Shown: positions 1 to 11,869 of the stretch, piece after piece | Layout of the letters: each line of letters opens with the position of its first letter | Numbering within the stretch: position 1 is the stretch's first letter | Assembly: GCA_950295325.1 (NCBI GenBank) | Contig: OX485807.1 | Coordinates: forward strand, 9,143,001 to 9,207,000 | Source of the DNA: Polytrichum commune | Taxonomy: Eukaryota > Streptophyta > Polytrichopsida > Polytrichales > Polytrichaceae | Direction of reading: 5' to 3' | Length of the DNA stretch: 64,000 nucleotides | The notes under the pieces: generated by a model | Told to the model about the DNA's origin: nothing | Databases searched by the model: none | The model's input: the letters and a program-made list of their open reading frames with translations, nothing else | Position numbers and translations under genes: made by a program

Positions 1-3000
1 CTCATGATTGAAAATACATTAGACAACTTAAAGAATTTCGAGTATGTATACTGTATTTTCTCTGTAAGCAACATAAACCCATCATTGTAGGTAAGCCTAT
101 TTTTTCTTATAATGATTGCGTCTTCAAACATACATTTATACGATTGCATCATAAACTCCATCATATTCTTCTTAAACAAATAAATCACCTCGTAAATTTT
201 TTTAACGATTTTACTAGAAATTTATGAGTTTGAGGTTCTTACCTAATCAATTTTGTACTATGAACTGAAGACAAAGGGTTGAAGTTGGCCTCGATAAATT
301 CTCTCAAATTCTGCCCATTCCTTCCAAAAAGGTCTGGCTGCAACTTCAAATTTTCTCCTTACATCTGCTAATGTGCACATAGATAGAGTTGGATGGCTAG
401 TCAACTTGATCAAAACACTCTTCTTGCATGATAGGGTACTTCTCGTTTCTCTGCATTTGATCAAGGTCTTTGTAATGGACTGAAATTCTGATGGCTAATG
501 TGCATGAACATAAATGATTGTGTTTTCCAACTCTTTTACTGCCATCCAAAAGGAGGTGTTGTGTTTAGCCTCTACAGCAGATAGGTGATGAAAACTTTTG
601 GTGTGAGATTCTCTCCTTCCCAATGTTGTGTAGTAACCCTCTTTTGCTTTCAACCATGTTTCTGCGAGTTGGTCGAAGATGTCTTCATGGTAGACTATAT
701 TGTCATTAATTGGGCTTGTCAAATCAATGGGTTGTGTAGATGAGTTTGGTACATATGATATGCTGGATGAGGAGTTAATGAGGAGTTGGAGCTGGACTCC
801 AACTGAGTTGCAGCTGTGGAACAAGAGGTGGAGTGTGTTGAGCTGCAGTAAGGGTTGGAGCATCAATGGATAGATTCAATGACATACTCCTGATGGTGCT
901 ACTTTGTCCAACCTATAACCTCCGCATGTAAGTGTCTACTGTCCCTTGTGGAAGTACAGTAGAGTCAGGGCAATAAACTAAATTTGTATTTGCTGGGAGT
1001 TTCCAAACCAAACCCCTTTCACCCTAAAATAGGGCTCGAGGTAGTATCATCTCTCACTTTTCATTCCCTTTCTTTTCTTGGTCCTCTTATGGAATAGACC
1101 TACATATAAATTTGTTGTAGATTGTGCGAAGGCCTTTGCAAATGCCATTGCAATTCCATGCTCTACTGAATATGTGGGGAAGGGATGTACTAATCATTCC
1201 CACTTTGTTGTATCTGGCAACGAAACAAACACACTAGAAGAATCCACTGGCCAAGACTCTACAAAAGGAAGTGTATCTCCTCCTTTGTCAATTCATATTG
1301 TATCATGTGGTAGTTTGTAGATTGACCTTGTGATACTAGGTCGTGAACTTGATGTTGATGGAGGTTGAACACTTATGCTAGATGAATTTCTCCCATGCTT
1401 TGGTGTTCCACGACCTAGTGCTCAAAATCTGTGATTGTATGTAAAATCTTGGGCATTGCTTACAATGGGCATGGGAGAGACTGTCGTGCGGATCCTTGTA
1501 GTTGGCTCTTCATGAGGTTCCATTGGTGTGAAATTTTGTATATATCTAATTTGAGTACCAACAAACTCATTATATTATATACGAAATTGTTTAAAGTTGT
1601 TGAAGTTTCTTTGATCTTTGTTTGCTTGTGTTGAAATACATGATCATATTCGATTACTACACAACGGAAGCAGCAACATTACATCGGAACAACTCAACCA
1701 TGGATATGAGAATTGTCTTGCAGGTGAGGGTTGTCCATGTTTTGAAATGCTTTCTTATTATTATGTGTTTTGTTTAGACACGTGCAAGATTAAAATGTCA
1801 TGCGGTGGCTAAAATCCTGATATGCTAACCTCTTGAGGTTTACACTGTTCATGTGACTCGTGGAATACACAATGGTACTCCTAGTTCATAGGTTCAATTT
1901 TTAGTATGCACTGAACTCCTGCGTAATTACCGGGACAAGACTCATTCAAGTTTTTGGCACCTGACCAAATAGCTCTTAGGGTTAATGCTGATATTGTAGG
2001 ACAATTGTCCAAGGAGGTTCATCAAGACTACTTGATGGTTTCGAATTCAAGACTCTAACACTGGTATCATGACAATACCATCATAAATTTTTGGAGGTAA
2101 ACTATCATGCTATATTATTCAAGTATTGAAATAACATCACAAACTATGAATCCATGTCATGTTAATTGTCTTTTTATTCCATTTTCGTATGTATATGTCA
2201 CATTATGCTTTAGATAGATACTAAATAGATATATTGGAAACGTACTTGCCAACTCCAAATAACTTCAACGTGCACAGACTCGTGTTTTTCATATATTTCA
2301 TGTAATGAATATCAACCTAGATGGATGTAAGCACAACTTTGGACTCTCAACCAAAATCTTGTCAAAAATTTCAGAATGGAGACTTACCACCAATAGATGG
2401 TAGGAAATCATGTGATTAACGGTTCTTCATGACATGGATATATCCAGTAGACACTTTCGGCCCCCGGGAGCTGCTTGCATTAGAAAGCGTGTTCAAATGG
2501 TACCCGTCTGCATTGTTGTACCTACAAGAATATAAAATGTGTGGTGGTGAATGTGTGCAAGAATACTTGTGACAGAGTCAGCCTTTCATCATTGCATTTG
2601 TTTCCGGAGCAGTTTCATCTCTTTGACTCTATGTTCACAATATTAGTTAACATTATAATTACATTATATTGGGGTTCCATCACTTCGAAACTCTCCAACT
2701 CACCCCCATCTCTCTATCATTTTTTCACACCTCCTATGACACAAGCCATCGCAAACGTCACAACTGAAATGCAACCTTTTAATCAAGGACTTGTCTTCTT
2801 TCAGATATTTCGTTGCCCCAGATCTGGACCCACAACTTTGTGAGCCCAAAATTGATGCCCACATTGGTTGTTAATACTTGTAAAACATTACAAGTGGTGT
2901 TTTGGTAATTTATGATTATTCACAAAAATATAAAAAGAGTGAAGCTTGAAGAAAGCTTAGTTTGAATCATTAGGCTTTTGTGGAGTGGATTTAAGTAGGA

Positions 3001-3481
3001 GAAGGACAAACCTTGGTAAAGTGTGGTAGGTAGAAAGCCAAGGTTAGTTAAATGTTTGAATTAGGATCCTTGTTGATCATTTGAGGGAGGAAGGCTTAGG
3101 AGATAGGATAAGAGCCTACAAAGTAGGAGGAAATCTTGAGGGCTTATCGTGAGCCTTGAGGGTGCTCACCCCCTCAAACTCACTATATAATCCCTCATTC
3201 TTCCCTTATTCATCATCTCTTTCCTTCGTGCTCCTTGGCACTCAACGTGTTATAAGTGTGGGTGCGTGGGAAGCAAGATAGGAGCACGTGTGTGTGCATG
3301 GATGTAAGGTTAGGAGCCAAGGCTAGTTGGCCTTGAAGAGGGTTTGACCTCTTGTTAGTAATAGTTGGGCATGAATGATTTAAAGTTCAATTTATGGCTT
3401 TGTTTGAATACTTGGATTTACATTGATTAGCCTTATACTTATGCGGATGTGCAAAGTCTCTTATTCGAGCATTTAGTTTTG
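1..3481. other. AT-rich region without a recognised gene
   Basis: No recognisable gene is seen in this stretch. Two short minus-strand open frames (495-866, 123 codons, and 258-464, 68 codons) lie next to each other and could be remnants of one broken coding region. The second contains a basic and aromatic patch around RPFWKEWAEFERIY, but I cannot assign either to a family. A plus-strand frame at 1078-1320 is similarly anonymous. From 1321 to 3481 only short frames and AT-rich sequence are visible. There is no RNA gene or clear terminal repeat. Confidence 0.4.
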
Positions 3482-3926
3482 TTGGACTTTATATGAATTT
3501 TTTAGAACCAAAAAAACCGAGACTATGTCCAAACTTCCAAAAACTAGTGAAAAAATATAGATTCAAAGGGAACAGCGTAGAATTGCGACCATATACTTTG
3601 TGGCAGTAGAAATATTATTGCATATTCATGTAGAGGACTTCATTACCTATCCATGGATACCAAGAACTCATTTTTTGGACTTCATATGAATTTTTGAGAG
3701 CCAAAAAACCGAGACTATGTCCAAACTTCCAAAAACTAATGAAAAAATGTAGGTTCAAAGGGAACAGCGTAGAATTGCGACCATATACTTTGTGGCAGTA
3801 GAAATATTATTGCATATTCATGTAGAGGATTTCATTACCTATCCATGGATACCAAGAACTCATTTTTTGGACTTCATATGAATTTTTGAGAGCCAAAAAA
3901 CCGAGACTATGTCCAAACTTTCAAAC
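3482..3926. repeat. 193-bp tandem repeat, about 2.3 copies
   Basis: The segment starting TTGGACTT at 3482 recurs at 3675 and again, truncated, at 3867, giving a period of 192-193 bp. The copies share long near-identical blocks, such as the run around CCGAGACTATGTCCAAAC and the run around GGGAACAGCGTAGAATTG. Near identity means recent duplication. No coding capacity is evident. Confidence 0.9.
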
Positions 3927-3994
3927 TTCGAGATTAAGGAGTGTAAGAAGACATAGTATAGACTTGGCTAAGTTGCGTATATTCCAACGATAGA

Positions 3995-4462
3995 TTGGAA
4001 TCATACATTGTGTTACAAAGAGAGAAATCTCTACATGTCATTATAAACTTCTCCATTCGGGCTAGGACGAAATTGAAGGGTGGAGGTTTTTTGGTGACAA
4101 ACTTCCATGACGATTCCCTAGACACTGAAAAGACTTACTCCCGCTCACAGATCATAATAATGCCCATCAAGGTTCAGGTGAACGATGTATATATATTCGA
4201 TCTTGTGTCTTATGATCAGGAAGAACTCACTAGGTGCACTTTAGGCCCAGCTCAGCTGTTCAATTCTTGTTGGGGTTTGGTGGATTTTGAGTTCACAGTA
4301 TTTTACAGAAATCTTTTCGCTCATGAATTCATTTTTGGATTCGGTGGTTGGCTTGAGAATGCAGACGAAGGAGGAGTTGGGAATCGGGGATTTGGTAATT
4401 TGAGCAGACGGGCATACAAAAAAAAATGGTATAAAAATACCCGTATATGTATTCAATCCTGA
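3995..4462 (+). other. Unrecognised 155-codon open frame
   Basis: This frame begins just after the 193-bp tandem repeat. It encodes a mixed hydrophobic and polar sequence with a Gly-rich, acidic segment near the C-terminus (FGGWLENADEGGVGN). I see no domain, signal peptide or splice structure that names it. It could be an exon, a transposon remnant or a chance frame. I list it only because it is the longest open frame in the first 5 kb. Confidence 0.2.
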
Positions 4463-4489
4463 TACGCTTTAATATCCGCCAAGTGTACC

Positions 4490-4740
4490 GGGTCGAGCTC
4501 GGGGTATAGGGAATCTTCCTCGGGGTACCATGTTCTACAGAACATGGCCTTTTTGGTACACCCTACCTTCCTCCCCCCTTCCCCCTACCCCTAGCCTAGG
4601 TACTACCTATCCCCCCTAGCCTAGGTTAGTACCCCTAACCCCCTAGCCTAGGTTAGCCTAGGTTAGACCCCTAGGTACCCCTACCCCTAGCCTAGGTTAG
4701 CCCCTACCCCTAGGTTTATGATCCCCCCAGTTGACTTTTC
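4490..4740. repeat. CCTAGG-rich minisatellite
   Basis: The interval is built of reiterated short blocks such as CCCCTAGCCTAGGTTAG and TACCCCTA. It resembles a C-rich minisatellite rather than the plant telomere repeat, because the unit is CCTAGCCTAGG and not CCCTAAA. It is followed by a poly-C run near 4759 and a short TA run near 4798-4816. Confidence 0.7.
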
Positions 4741-5912
4741 CCCACTTTCTCGTGGTCCCCCCCCCACACACTGCGGTAGCAATTGCAGAGGGGGTGATAT
4801 ATATATATATATATAATTGTTTTTGTTTTTTTTTCTTAACCCCGTACTTAAAAAGGTTAATTAAGAAGAAAAACAAAAACAAAAACAAAACAAATGCAAA
4901 TCAAAGGTGTTCATTGGAGAGGCATCCAATACAAATTTGGCAAAAATTTTGCCAAGAATATTTTCATTGATCAAGAATGAAAATACGGAGAATTGGGACA
5001 ATCCGATGCCACCATTCATAAGTGCCTTATGAGAAATTAAGGTATTTGAGTACCAATTCAAAAATTGGCAAATATCGTGGGAGGAGTTCGTGGGGGCATC
5101 TAGGAACACGCGGAAGGCGTGGGATTGCGGTGCACGTGCAAGTGGCTTATTTATCCTCCGCATCAATTTAGACGAGGTACTTAGCATCGAAGGGTGTTTT
5201 TTTTTTTTTTTGGGGGGGGTTCAAAGAAACATAGGAGTATTTTTAAATTCTTTGGGGGGCAAGTTTTAGGCGTTGGAATTTATTTGGGAGTTGTTTAGGG
5301 ATTTCCGAAAGGTTCAAAAAATTGGCATATAGAATCACATTCGACTTAACAAGATAATTGTTAAGGACGAATTGTATTTAACAACACATATTTCATGGAT
5401 TTTGGGGAGGAGAGGATTATTATGTTGTAGCGGGAGATGAGAGATGTGCATAGGTGCCATTTTCTTTTCATGGCAACAAAAAACCCTCATTTTGTACTAT
5501 CAATCACAGGCGGGTGCCGGTTGGATGCGGTCAATTTCAATTTCTACTTAAGTATTGTTTAGAGAAGATGATATGGTTATGAAAATTGCATTGTTTTCTA
5601 TCTTTTGTTTTAGTATCTTCCTCCGTGGCGGGCTGTATTGCTGGTAGTTGTCAGCATTGCTCATTTCATGTTGTATTAGTTTGTGATAGGGTTTTGTGGG
5701 GGTGAGGTCGGAGTAATGACCGACGGGACCCTTGTGTGTGCACCAAGTGAGTGGTGTTTGTATTCCCTTATGGTGAGGCTGGATTGATGACCAGTAGACC
5801 ATAAGTTTGGTGGTGTTTGCAGGTGCATGTTGTGTTTCACCTTTTGACCATTTACCTTGACACTACATTAATTTAGGTTGTTGGCTCCAGTGACCGAATT
5901 CATTGCGGGTTC
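4741..5912. other. Low-complexity and leader region before the retroelement Gag start
   Basis: The stretch has a TA microsatellite (about 4798-4816), A-rich and T/G homopolymer runs (about 5199-5219) and otherwise anonymous sequence. A 5' LTR and primer binding site of the downstream Ty3 element should lie here. I could not find a matching direct repeat downstream of the element, so no LTR boundary is claimed. Confidence 0.4.
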
Positions 5913-6039
5913 ATGGTTACAACTCGGAGCCAACATTATCGTTCTCCGTCTCCGGCATCATCGGAAGGTCAATCCTCAGACCTCTTGGATGTTAAACTAG
6001 TGGTAGCACCCAACGAGGCTTTTCAGCCTACTTCGGCGT
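5913..6039 (+). pseudogene. Gag N-terminus, interrupted
   Basis: The ATG at 5913 opens a frame beginning MVTTRSQHYRSPSPASSEG, a basic, Ser/Pro-rich start typical of plant Ty3/gypsy Gag. The frame is cut at about 6040 by the first LTR-like insertion, and the rest of Gag resumes after it. It belongs to the retroelement and is not a host gene. Confidence 0.65.
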
Positions 6040-6990
6040 TGTCGCAACCCTTGCTAGCCCCCTTGACCATCTTGCCAATTTTCATTCCTAGCAAAGGTTA
6101 CGAGTGCTAACCCTTCGCATTCCGCCATGCTAATGGTTAGCTCTTCCTACCCCGGACCTATAGTTCATAGGAGGGAACCATCCCTCCTACTTTGCTTTCG
6201 AAACTCACCCCTTAATCGGTAACCCATTTCCCCAATGTGGACTTCCATCCATGGAAGTCCAATCCTATGTTGATCATCGCATTGCCGGAGCAACACTACA
6301 ACAACCCGAAGCGTACTAGGCAATTATGGCCTCACAATGGCCCAAAGCCCATGGAGGCCTTGCTGTTCGGCCTCGGGTGGGTGAGGCCACACCACCTCAC
6401 CCATATAAGCCTCTAGGACTCTACGCGGGGCCCCTTCCCCACCGTCAAGAGACCTCTTGTCTCTCCACCAAGAATTGGGGCCAAGTAGACATTTTCCCTT
6501 AGCTGCTGGGCCTAGAAGCCCCCAGCAAGTTCAGACCATCATAACTTCCTTGTATGATGTTTGATTCCAACAACCAACCACTCCATCTCCATCTACGCAA
6601 CACGTAGATGCCGATGGACTCCTCTTTTGCCCCATTCAGGCAAGTATTGAGGAAGTTAGGCCTGTTAGAACCTTGGCAATCCCGGGAATCACTCCCAGAC
6701 ACTGCTGCACCAGGGCGCTGTCCCGGAACAATGCCCCACTCAAATTGCCATAACTCCTAGCTCACACCTCCGATTGAGGTGTTCTTGAGCAATCTAGAAT
6801 CACCACACCATGAGCTACGCATAGCTTATGGCCTTACCCTTGTGACTCCTAGTCTTCGTGGGTGGGAGACGTTCCCAACGCTCGGGGCCCTCACCCACAC
6901 TAGGATCACTTGGACCCTCTCACCAACGGCGCCACAAGTCCCGGGTGTCACTCCGGGGTCCCCCTTGTGCCCATGGTGTTTTGGGCATTG
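6040..6990 (-). mobile_element. LTR-like insertion in Gag, inverted relative to the second copy
   Basis: The sequence from TGTCGCAACCC at 6040 to about 6990 is the reverse complement, with scattered mismatches, of 13603-14575. The similarity stops abruptly at 6040: the sequence before it (ending CTTCGGCGT) does not match the flank of the other copy. Orientation is given relative to that copy. The far end is eroded beyond GGGCA near 6978, so no target duplication can be shown. Short frames inside are not coding, because the same frame exists in both copies only through sequence identity. Confidence 0.75.
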
Positions 6991-7659
6991 TCATGCATGA
7001 AAATTTAATAGGTAATAGGTTACTAGTAGATCGTTTAAGCCTCAAGAAGCCATGGCGAAATGCCCATACTATAGGCATGATCAAGCAACGGTTCATTGGT
7101 GGTTAGGTGAGTGAGTAGTCTTCTTGGAAACACTTCTTGTTCTTGGACCTCATGCACATGGGCCGGTTCTTGGAGGCGAGATGAATAAAGGGGGAGATAG
7201 CGAGTTCATTTGGGGGTGAGAGTTGAATGAGAGACGCAAACATGTTGGAGTGGGGACTTTGTTTGGCGTAATAAAGTTAGTGAAGAAATTATGAGAATCG
7301 TATTTTGTTCAATGTTGGCCCGAGTATGTAAGTGATTTTTATGGAAAGGTCAAGAGTTGAGAATGATAATGAATGGTGTTTGAATTTCTATGAAGTCCTT
7401 AGTGTTATGGCGCTTAGTGCATAAGTAATCCCGGCGAAATCTTCCGGTATTTCATCACTCCTCATGGAGAGGTGCGCGACAGGCGTGGAGGACTGTCACT
7501 CAGTCTCACGTCCTTTGACGAGATGGAGAAGGAGACGCAAGGCGGCATCCGGGACTGATTTTCCGGTCGAGCGGGGACCAATTCCCTACAAGATTTGAAA
7601 ATTCGGTTCAGGACATGGATGAGGAAGAAACGTCAACACAGTCGCAGTTTCAATAACTG

Positions 7660-8870
7660 ATATGCATTCGAGTTATTACCCCAACATTTGGAGTACAAGG
7701 CGCTCCAGATTTATGAGCAATGGAGGGATGCTCATTGGATGGAGCTACGCCAGGTGGAGCAGTATTGGGAAACTCCGGTGGAGTTGGTTTCCGCATTAAA
7801 TGAAGGCGCAACTTCCAGTTTATTTGCCGCTCCTGTAGTGAAGCCGGAGTAAGCCGAGGGCATCGTTGTGGTCGATGTGGAGGGAAGTTTTCCCAGTGGG
7901 CTTAAAGATTAGGCTTCCGCGTCTACGAGTACGTCGAGTCCGAGTCTTCTACTCTCTCGGTATGCCCAGGCTACCCATACGGCATTAGCCTCTTTAGGGG
8001 CTCCGCGTGATTTTGATCCTATGCAGGAATTCTAATTCCATTTGGAGGAGGAATATGGAGGTTTCCACCGATATCAAATGCAACGGATCCAAGGTTTATG
8101 ACGGGAGAAAGATGATACACCTCGTACCATGTACACGAGGTTGGCGAGGTTTTCCAGGGAATATGGAGATGTTTTCGTAGGTAGTCAGTTGGTGAAGGTC
8201 TTTTTGTCAAAGATTGACAAACGCCTCATTGACTTAAGGCTGCCCATGATCATCATGGATTATAGTGGCCGGACGACACTTGCAGAGGCTTTTGCCATTG
8301 TTGAGCAGTCTGATCGTGTCTTCTGTCAGCACGATGCCACTAACTTGGTGTCTATGTTAGTGGATTCTAGCAAATCCCGGAAGGTTTCGGTTGCGGCTGC
8401 GGGTTTTGCGGAGGCAGAGGTGGACAAGACCTTGTATTGTTGGTCTTGTGGGAGGCGGGCGACGCTAAGAAGGATTGTCCTTCGAAGCAAAGATAAGCCC
8501 AAACCATTGGTAATCCAAAGCGAAAACCATTTGTTCCCGCTAAGGATTCGACAAAGGGGCGGGTAAACAATTACCCAAGCAATTGAAGTGTTCTCATTGT
8601 GGGCGGAACAATCATGCGGTGGAGAACTGCTCCGCTCTCCATCCAGAGAAACGTCATTCTTCCGATCGGAAAAAGGCGTTGGAGGCGAAGATTGGAGCAT
8701 TGGAGAAAATGTTCAAAATTTTGGCGTCATCCGGCCAAATCTTAGACTCGCCGTCCTCATCTAGTGCTAAGGCTAGTTCTTCCACTCCAGATTATTATAT
8801 GTTCGGAGCCTCGGGGGAGGTGGTGAGTTCCGCAGTCATGACAAGTGCTCAATCTGTGTCATGAGCCATG
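7660..8870 (+). pseudogene. Gag capsid and CCHC zinc-knuckle region
   Basis: A degraded Gag can be read mainly in one frame from about 7660, with a capsid-like helical part near 8129-8430 (RTMYTRLARFSREYGD, VKVFLSKIDKRLIDLRLP). Two nucleic-acid-binding knuckles follow. The first (about 8437-8485, CWSC then AKKDC in another frame) is broken by a frameshift. The second, at 8586-8630, is intact as C-x2-C-x4-H-x4-C (CSHCGRNNHAVENC). Several in-frame stops break the capsid, for example just before 7860, 7910 and 8100. In an active element this protein would form the particle and package RNA. The two knuckles just before protease fix its identity as Gag. Confidence 0.8.
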
Positions 8871-9239
8871 CCCTCTACTACAGGGAGTTTGTGGATAGCT
8901 TACGAGCTTGAGAAAATGGTCCTGCAGATCATATTGGTCAGGCATGTATGCCATTGTCTTTTGGATTGGCGGATGCGGTCCAATCTGTCAGTAGTCGTCA
9001 TTCGAACTTGGAGGCTTCGAATCCGGCAACTGATGTGGTACACATTTCGGGATCCAAAGTGTTGCACACCCCTTTGTTCACAGTGATGGAGTGGTTGTCG
9101 CCAGAGTTCCAACCTGCTAAGGTTTTCCACTTAGCGGGTAGGATTTTTAGAAGGGAAGATATCCTCATCTTTTCTGACCATGACTTAAACCACCACGGAC
9201 TTCATTGCTTCTGAAGATCCCGAGGAAGTGGCCAAACGG

Positions 9240-9782
9240 TGAGCGAGACTTGCCGCAGAGACCATTGCGTCTTTTGACGCACACACCTCATATGATAAGG
9301 GGCCGACGAGGTCTTATGACTCACGAGAATCCGCGGGAAAAGCTTATCTATCTGATTTAGTTGCTAGACCTGCTTGCGAACGCCGCGGCATTCAACCCGG
9401 CTTCGTGCGTATGGTGAATGATACCAAAATTTTGGTGGTCAGTTGGATTGGGGGCAATGCCACTCGGGTTGTCCCCTGTTGTGTGATGATGGATTCAGGG
9501 GCACAACCGGTTATGATCGGCAAGAGGTTTGCCCAGGAGTTGGAGTTGGCGGCCGAAGATTTGGCTCCATGTCTATTCATCATTGTCACATCCATTGGTC
9601 ACGTGGAGCGGGCCACAAGTTATACGCGGGAGCCATTACAGCTTAGCTTCCGCGTGAAGCCCGGAGATCCACCCGTACCTTTTTTTCTTAGGTGTGCGGT
9701 GACGGATACAACCAACTATGACATTTTAGTTGGTCAGCAAGCACTTTTATTCCCTTGGTTTTGGTTTGGACAACTGGATTGA
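9240..9782 (+). pseudogene. Retroelement aspartic protease
   Basis: The frame at 9405-9782 contains the retropepsin active-site signature MDSGAQPVMIG (Asp-Ser-Gly) near 9489. It is followed by the hydrophobic strand region and the closing motif YDILVGQQAL, which matches the flap and Ile-Leu-Gly parts of Ty3-type proteases. Upstream sequence from about 9240 in a neighbouring frame joins Gag to protease. The frame shifts near 9750, where the continuation (LDNWIEEAW) is read in another frame. It would have cleaved the Gag-Pol polyprotein. Confidence 0.8.
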
Positions 9783-10039
9783 GGAGGCTTGGATCTGACT
9801 GGGTTGGTCGGCTGAAGACGGTAGCATGGAATTTATTCTTGTGGCATTCGCGGCGGCCACGACCATAGCACCATTATCCATGGGTTTTGGATGTGCTGCT
9901 ATTGTGGACACATTGCCTTATGGTTCCGCATTGTTGAAGGAATCATTAGCATTCATGGGAAGTATAGACGATCAGCGGGATATAGCACCTAAGGGTACAT
10001 TGGTGCGTCATCCCAAGAATTCCCTTCTTCCCTAGCACG

Positions 10040-11119
10040 ATTTCGCCGAACTATTCCGGAGGTGTGAAGACATTGTCCTCTCTCACACTCCTAGTCATAC
10101 GGGATGCCCCATCGGCATTGGCACATCCCATTTTGTGGCGGCCGCCAAACGCGGGGATTACTTTGGTGGAATTGTTTGGGGGCATCGGGATGGAATTGGC
10201 GGCCGTGTTGAAAGTTGGATTCACCGTTCGATAGTACATCTATGTCAACAACAGTCCTATCTCCACCCGTGTGGCGTGTCACCATTTACACCAGTTGATG
10301 GTATTGTACCCAGAGCAGCTTCATCCGATTGCCATCCGTGGGTGCTTTGGACGTCTTCCTTGTGATGTTACACTTATCAGCGAGAAGGACTTGCGAAGGT
10401 TGGGCCTCGTTGATCTGGTGATTGCGGGATGGCCATGCCAGGGCCATTCACGTGCTGGAGCAGGCCGAGGTCTAGAGGATCCCAAGTCTAGTCTATTTTG
10501 GGACCTCATCCGCCTCATGCAGTGGTGGTTTTCCCACCAACCTTTCCCTCTAGGGTATATCTTCGAGAATGTACCTTTGTTGGGAGACTCTCGGGACAAG
10601 GTGTTGGAAGGCGGTTATTATATTCGTCAACACCTTGGACATTTCATTTTTATGTATGCCGCGACCATTGGTTCTTATGCCTACTGACCTTGGTAGATTT
10701 GGACCAATCTTGCACGGTCATCTTCTTTAGCTGCAACATTTTCTGCAGTGCCTCTACCTTTTGATCAGAAGGTGGATGACATCTTGGATCCAAACCGGAC
10801 CTCTTTACCGGTTGTTCGAGATGATTTACCCCTGTTGGCATTGGTCAACAAAGTGGAGGCACCACGGAGGGCCTTTCCCACCTTTATGACGTTTCCACAG
10901 TCATTCGCATTCCGCGATCGGGGGCCGGGTATGGTGTGGGATGCTCATACCAAAACCCACACCGAACCATTGGCTGACGAACGGGAACGTGCCATGGGAT
11001 TCCGCACTGGCACCACCGCAACTCCTAGCCTTACTGAGGGGCAACGATGCTTCGTGTTGGGCCAAACCATAGATCTTCATACCATGGTGTGGACTGTTGG
11101 TTTATGCCTTGCATTGTAA
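10040..11119 (+). pseudogene. DNMT3-like cytosine-C5 DNA methyltransferase domain of the retroelement
   Basis: A single frame, broken only by stops, holds the ordered motifs of a C5 methyltransferase. These are motif I at 10166-10191 (VELFGGIG, AdoMet binding), motif IV with the catalytic Cys (IAGWPCQGHSRAG), motif VI (IFENV), and a decayed motif equivalent to RxRxxW in DNMT3 near 10685-10705 (IWTNL). A C-terminal ERERAMGF box at about 10979-11000 and a final GQTIDLHTMVW helix follow. Order and spacing resemble DNMT3 more than DNMT1 or the circularly permuted DRM type. The catalytic Pro-Cys and the motif VI Glu are intact. Stops lie at 10232 (TAG), 10685 (TGA) and 10694 (TAG). The domain sits between protease and reverse transcriptase in the same strand and context, so it belongs to the element rather than being a host gene. 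It cannot make a full protein here. Confidence 0.88.
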
Positions 11120-11410
11120 CGACATCATGGTGACCAGTTGTTGTCTCTGGAGGCAGAGGATTTGGTCAGGGGGCACATCGTTCCACATCCATGGAGGAAG
11201 GAATTGAGGTCACGGTTGGAGAAGCCGAACGAATCTTTTGATTCGAGCAGCAGGTCATGGAGGAGCTTTTATACTGCTTTGGCTTCTTCACCTCCGGTGG
11301 TGGCTTCATCATCACATATTGGTAGTGATGAAAAAATGATGAACTCTATTGCTAGCACGGAGGTTGGGGGCATGGTTAATGCCCCTTCCTCTCAGTAGTA
11401 GTTAGAGTCC
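11120..11410 (+). pseudogene. Linker between methyltransferase and reverse transcriptase
   Basis: A polyprotein linker continues in the retroelement from the methyltransferase to the RT. It has a basic Arg/Glu-rich part (about 11170-11235) and a Ser-rich low-complexity part (about 11240-11390, with SSSRSW and ASSPPVVASSS). No catalytic motif is seen. It probably separates the two enzymatic domains and ends with stops at 11396-11401. Confidence 0.5.
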
Positions 11411-11869
11411 ATGCCAGCACTAGGTGGCTCCCCTTTGGTGGAGAGGGAGACCACAACGTTTGATGATTGGCCATTGGAATTGGGCCCTCATCTCACTGGT
11501 GCTGAGGCACGGAAACTAAGAGCATTTATTCGCTCATACCATAGGTGTTTTGCTTTTAGCCTCCAAGATCTTGAAGGTTATAAAGAAAAATCCATCCACA
11601 TTGATAACGTGATCATTTTCAGCAAGACATTACAGGAGCATGTAAGACATTTTCAAGCCGTTTTTGAGCGGTTACGGCAGTGGAGATTGCATTTGCATCA
11701 TGGCAAGTGTAAGTTTTTCCATGACCGACTAGCATATCTAGGCCATATAATTATTCTAGGAGGTCTTGGAGTGCAGCAAGCTAAGGTGGACGCCTTGCAA
11801 AAGATTCCGGCACCGGTCGATGTGCCGAGACTTCGTGCTTTATTGGGCTTGGCGAATTACTATCGTTGA
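11411..11869 (+). pseudogene. Reverse transcriptase with its catalytic core deleted
   Basis: The start (HLTGAEARKLRAFIRSYHRCFAF) matches the segment just before Ty3/gypsy RT. About 60 residues in, it jumps from SLQDLEGYKEKSI directly to HIDNVIIFSK, the region around the YIDD box. The conserved fingers and palm, with the first catalytic Asp, are missing. The remaining part (FHDRLAYLGH, QAKVDALQKIPAP, LRALLGLANYYR) is the thumb and connection of Ty3 RT. In the YIDD box the sequence is HIDN, so a second catalytic Asp is changed. The frame ends at a TGA (11867) where the next residues continue as FVKNFSLIAKPLT in the same frame. The enzyme could not work. Confidence 0.88.

Noticed and set aside
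4570-4720. Possible interstitial telomere repeat
   Set aside because: The unit is CCTAGCCTAGG-like, not the plant CCCTAAA repeat.
5881-5900. Possible primer binding site (TGGCTCCAGTGACCGA) before Gag
   Set aside because: The TGG start and position fit, but no LTR end (CA) lies directly before it, and I cannot match it to a known tRNA end with confidence.
10321-10599. Minus-strand frame opposite the methyltransferase
   Set aside because: It is the shadow of the conserved plus-strand methyltransferase motifs.
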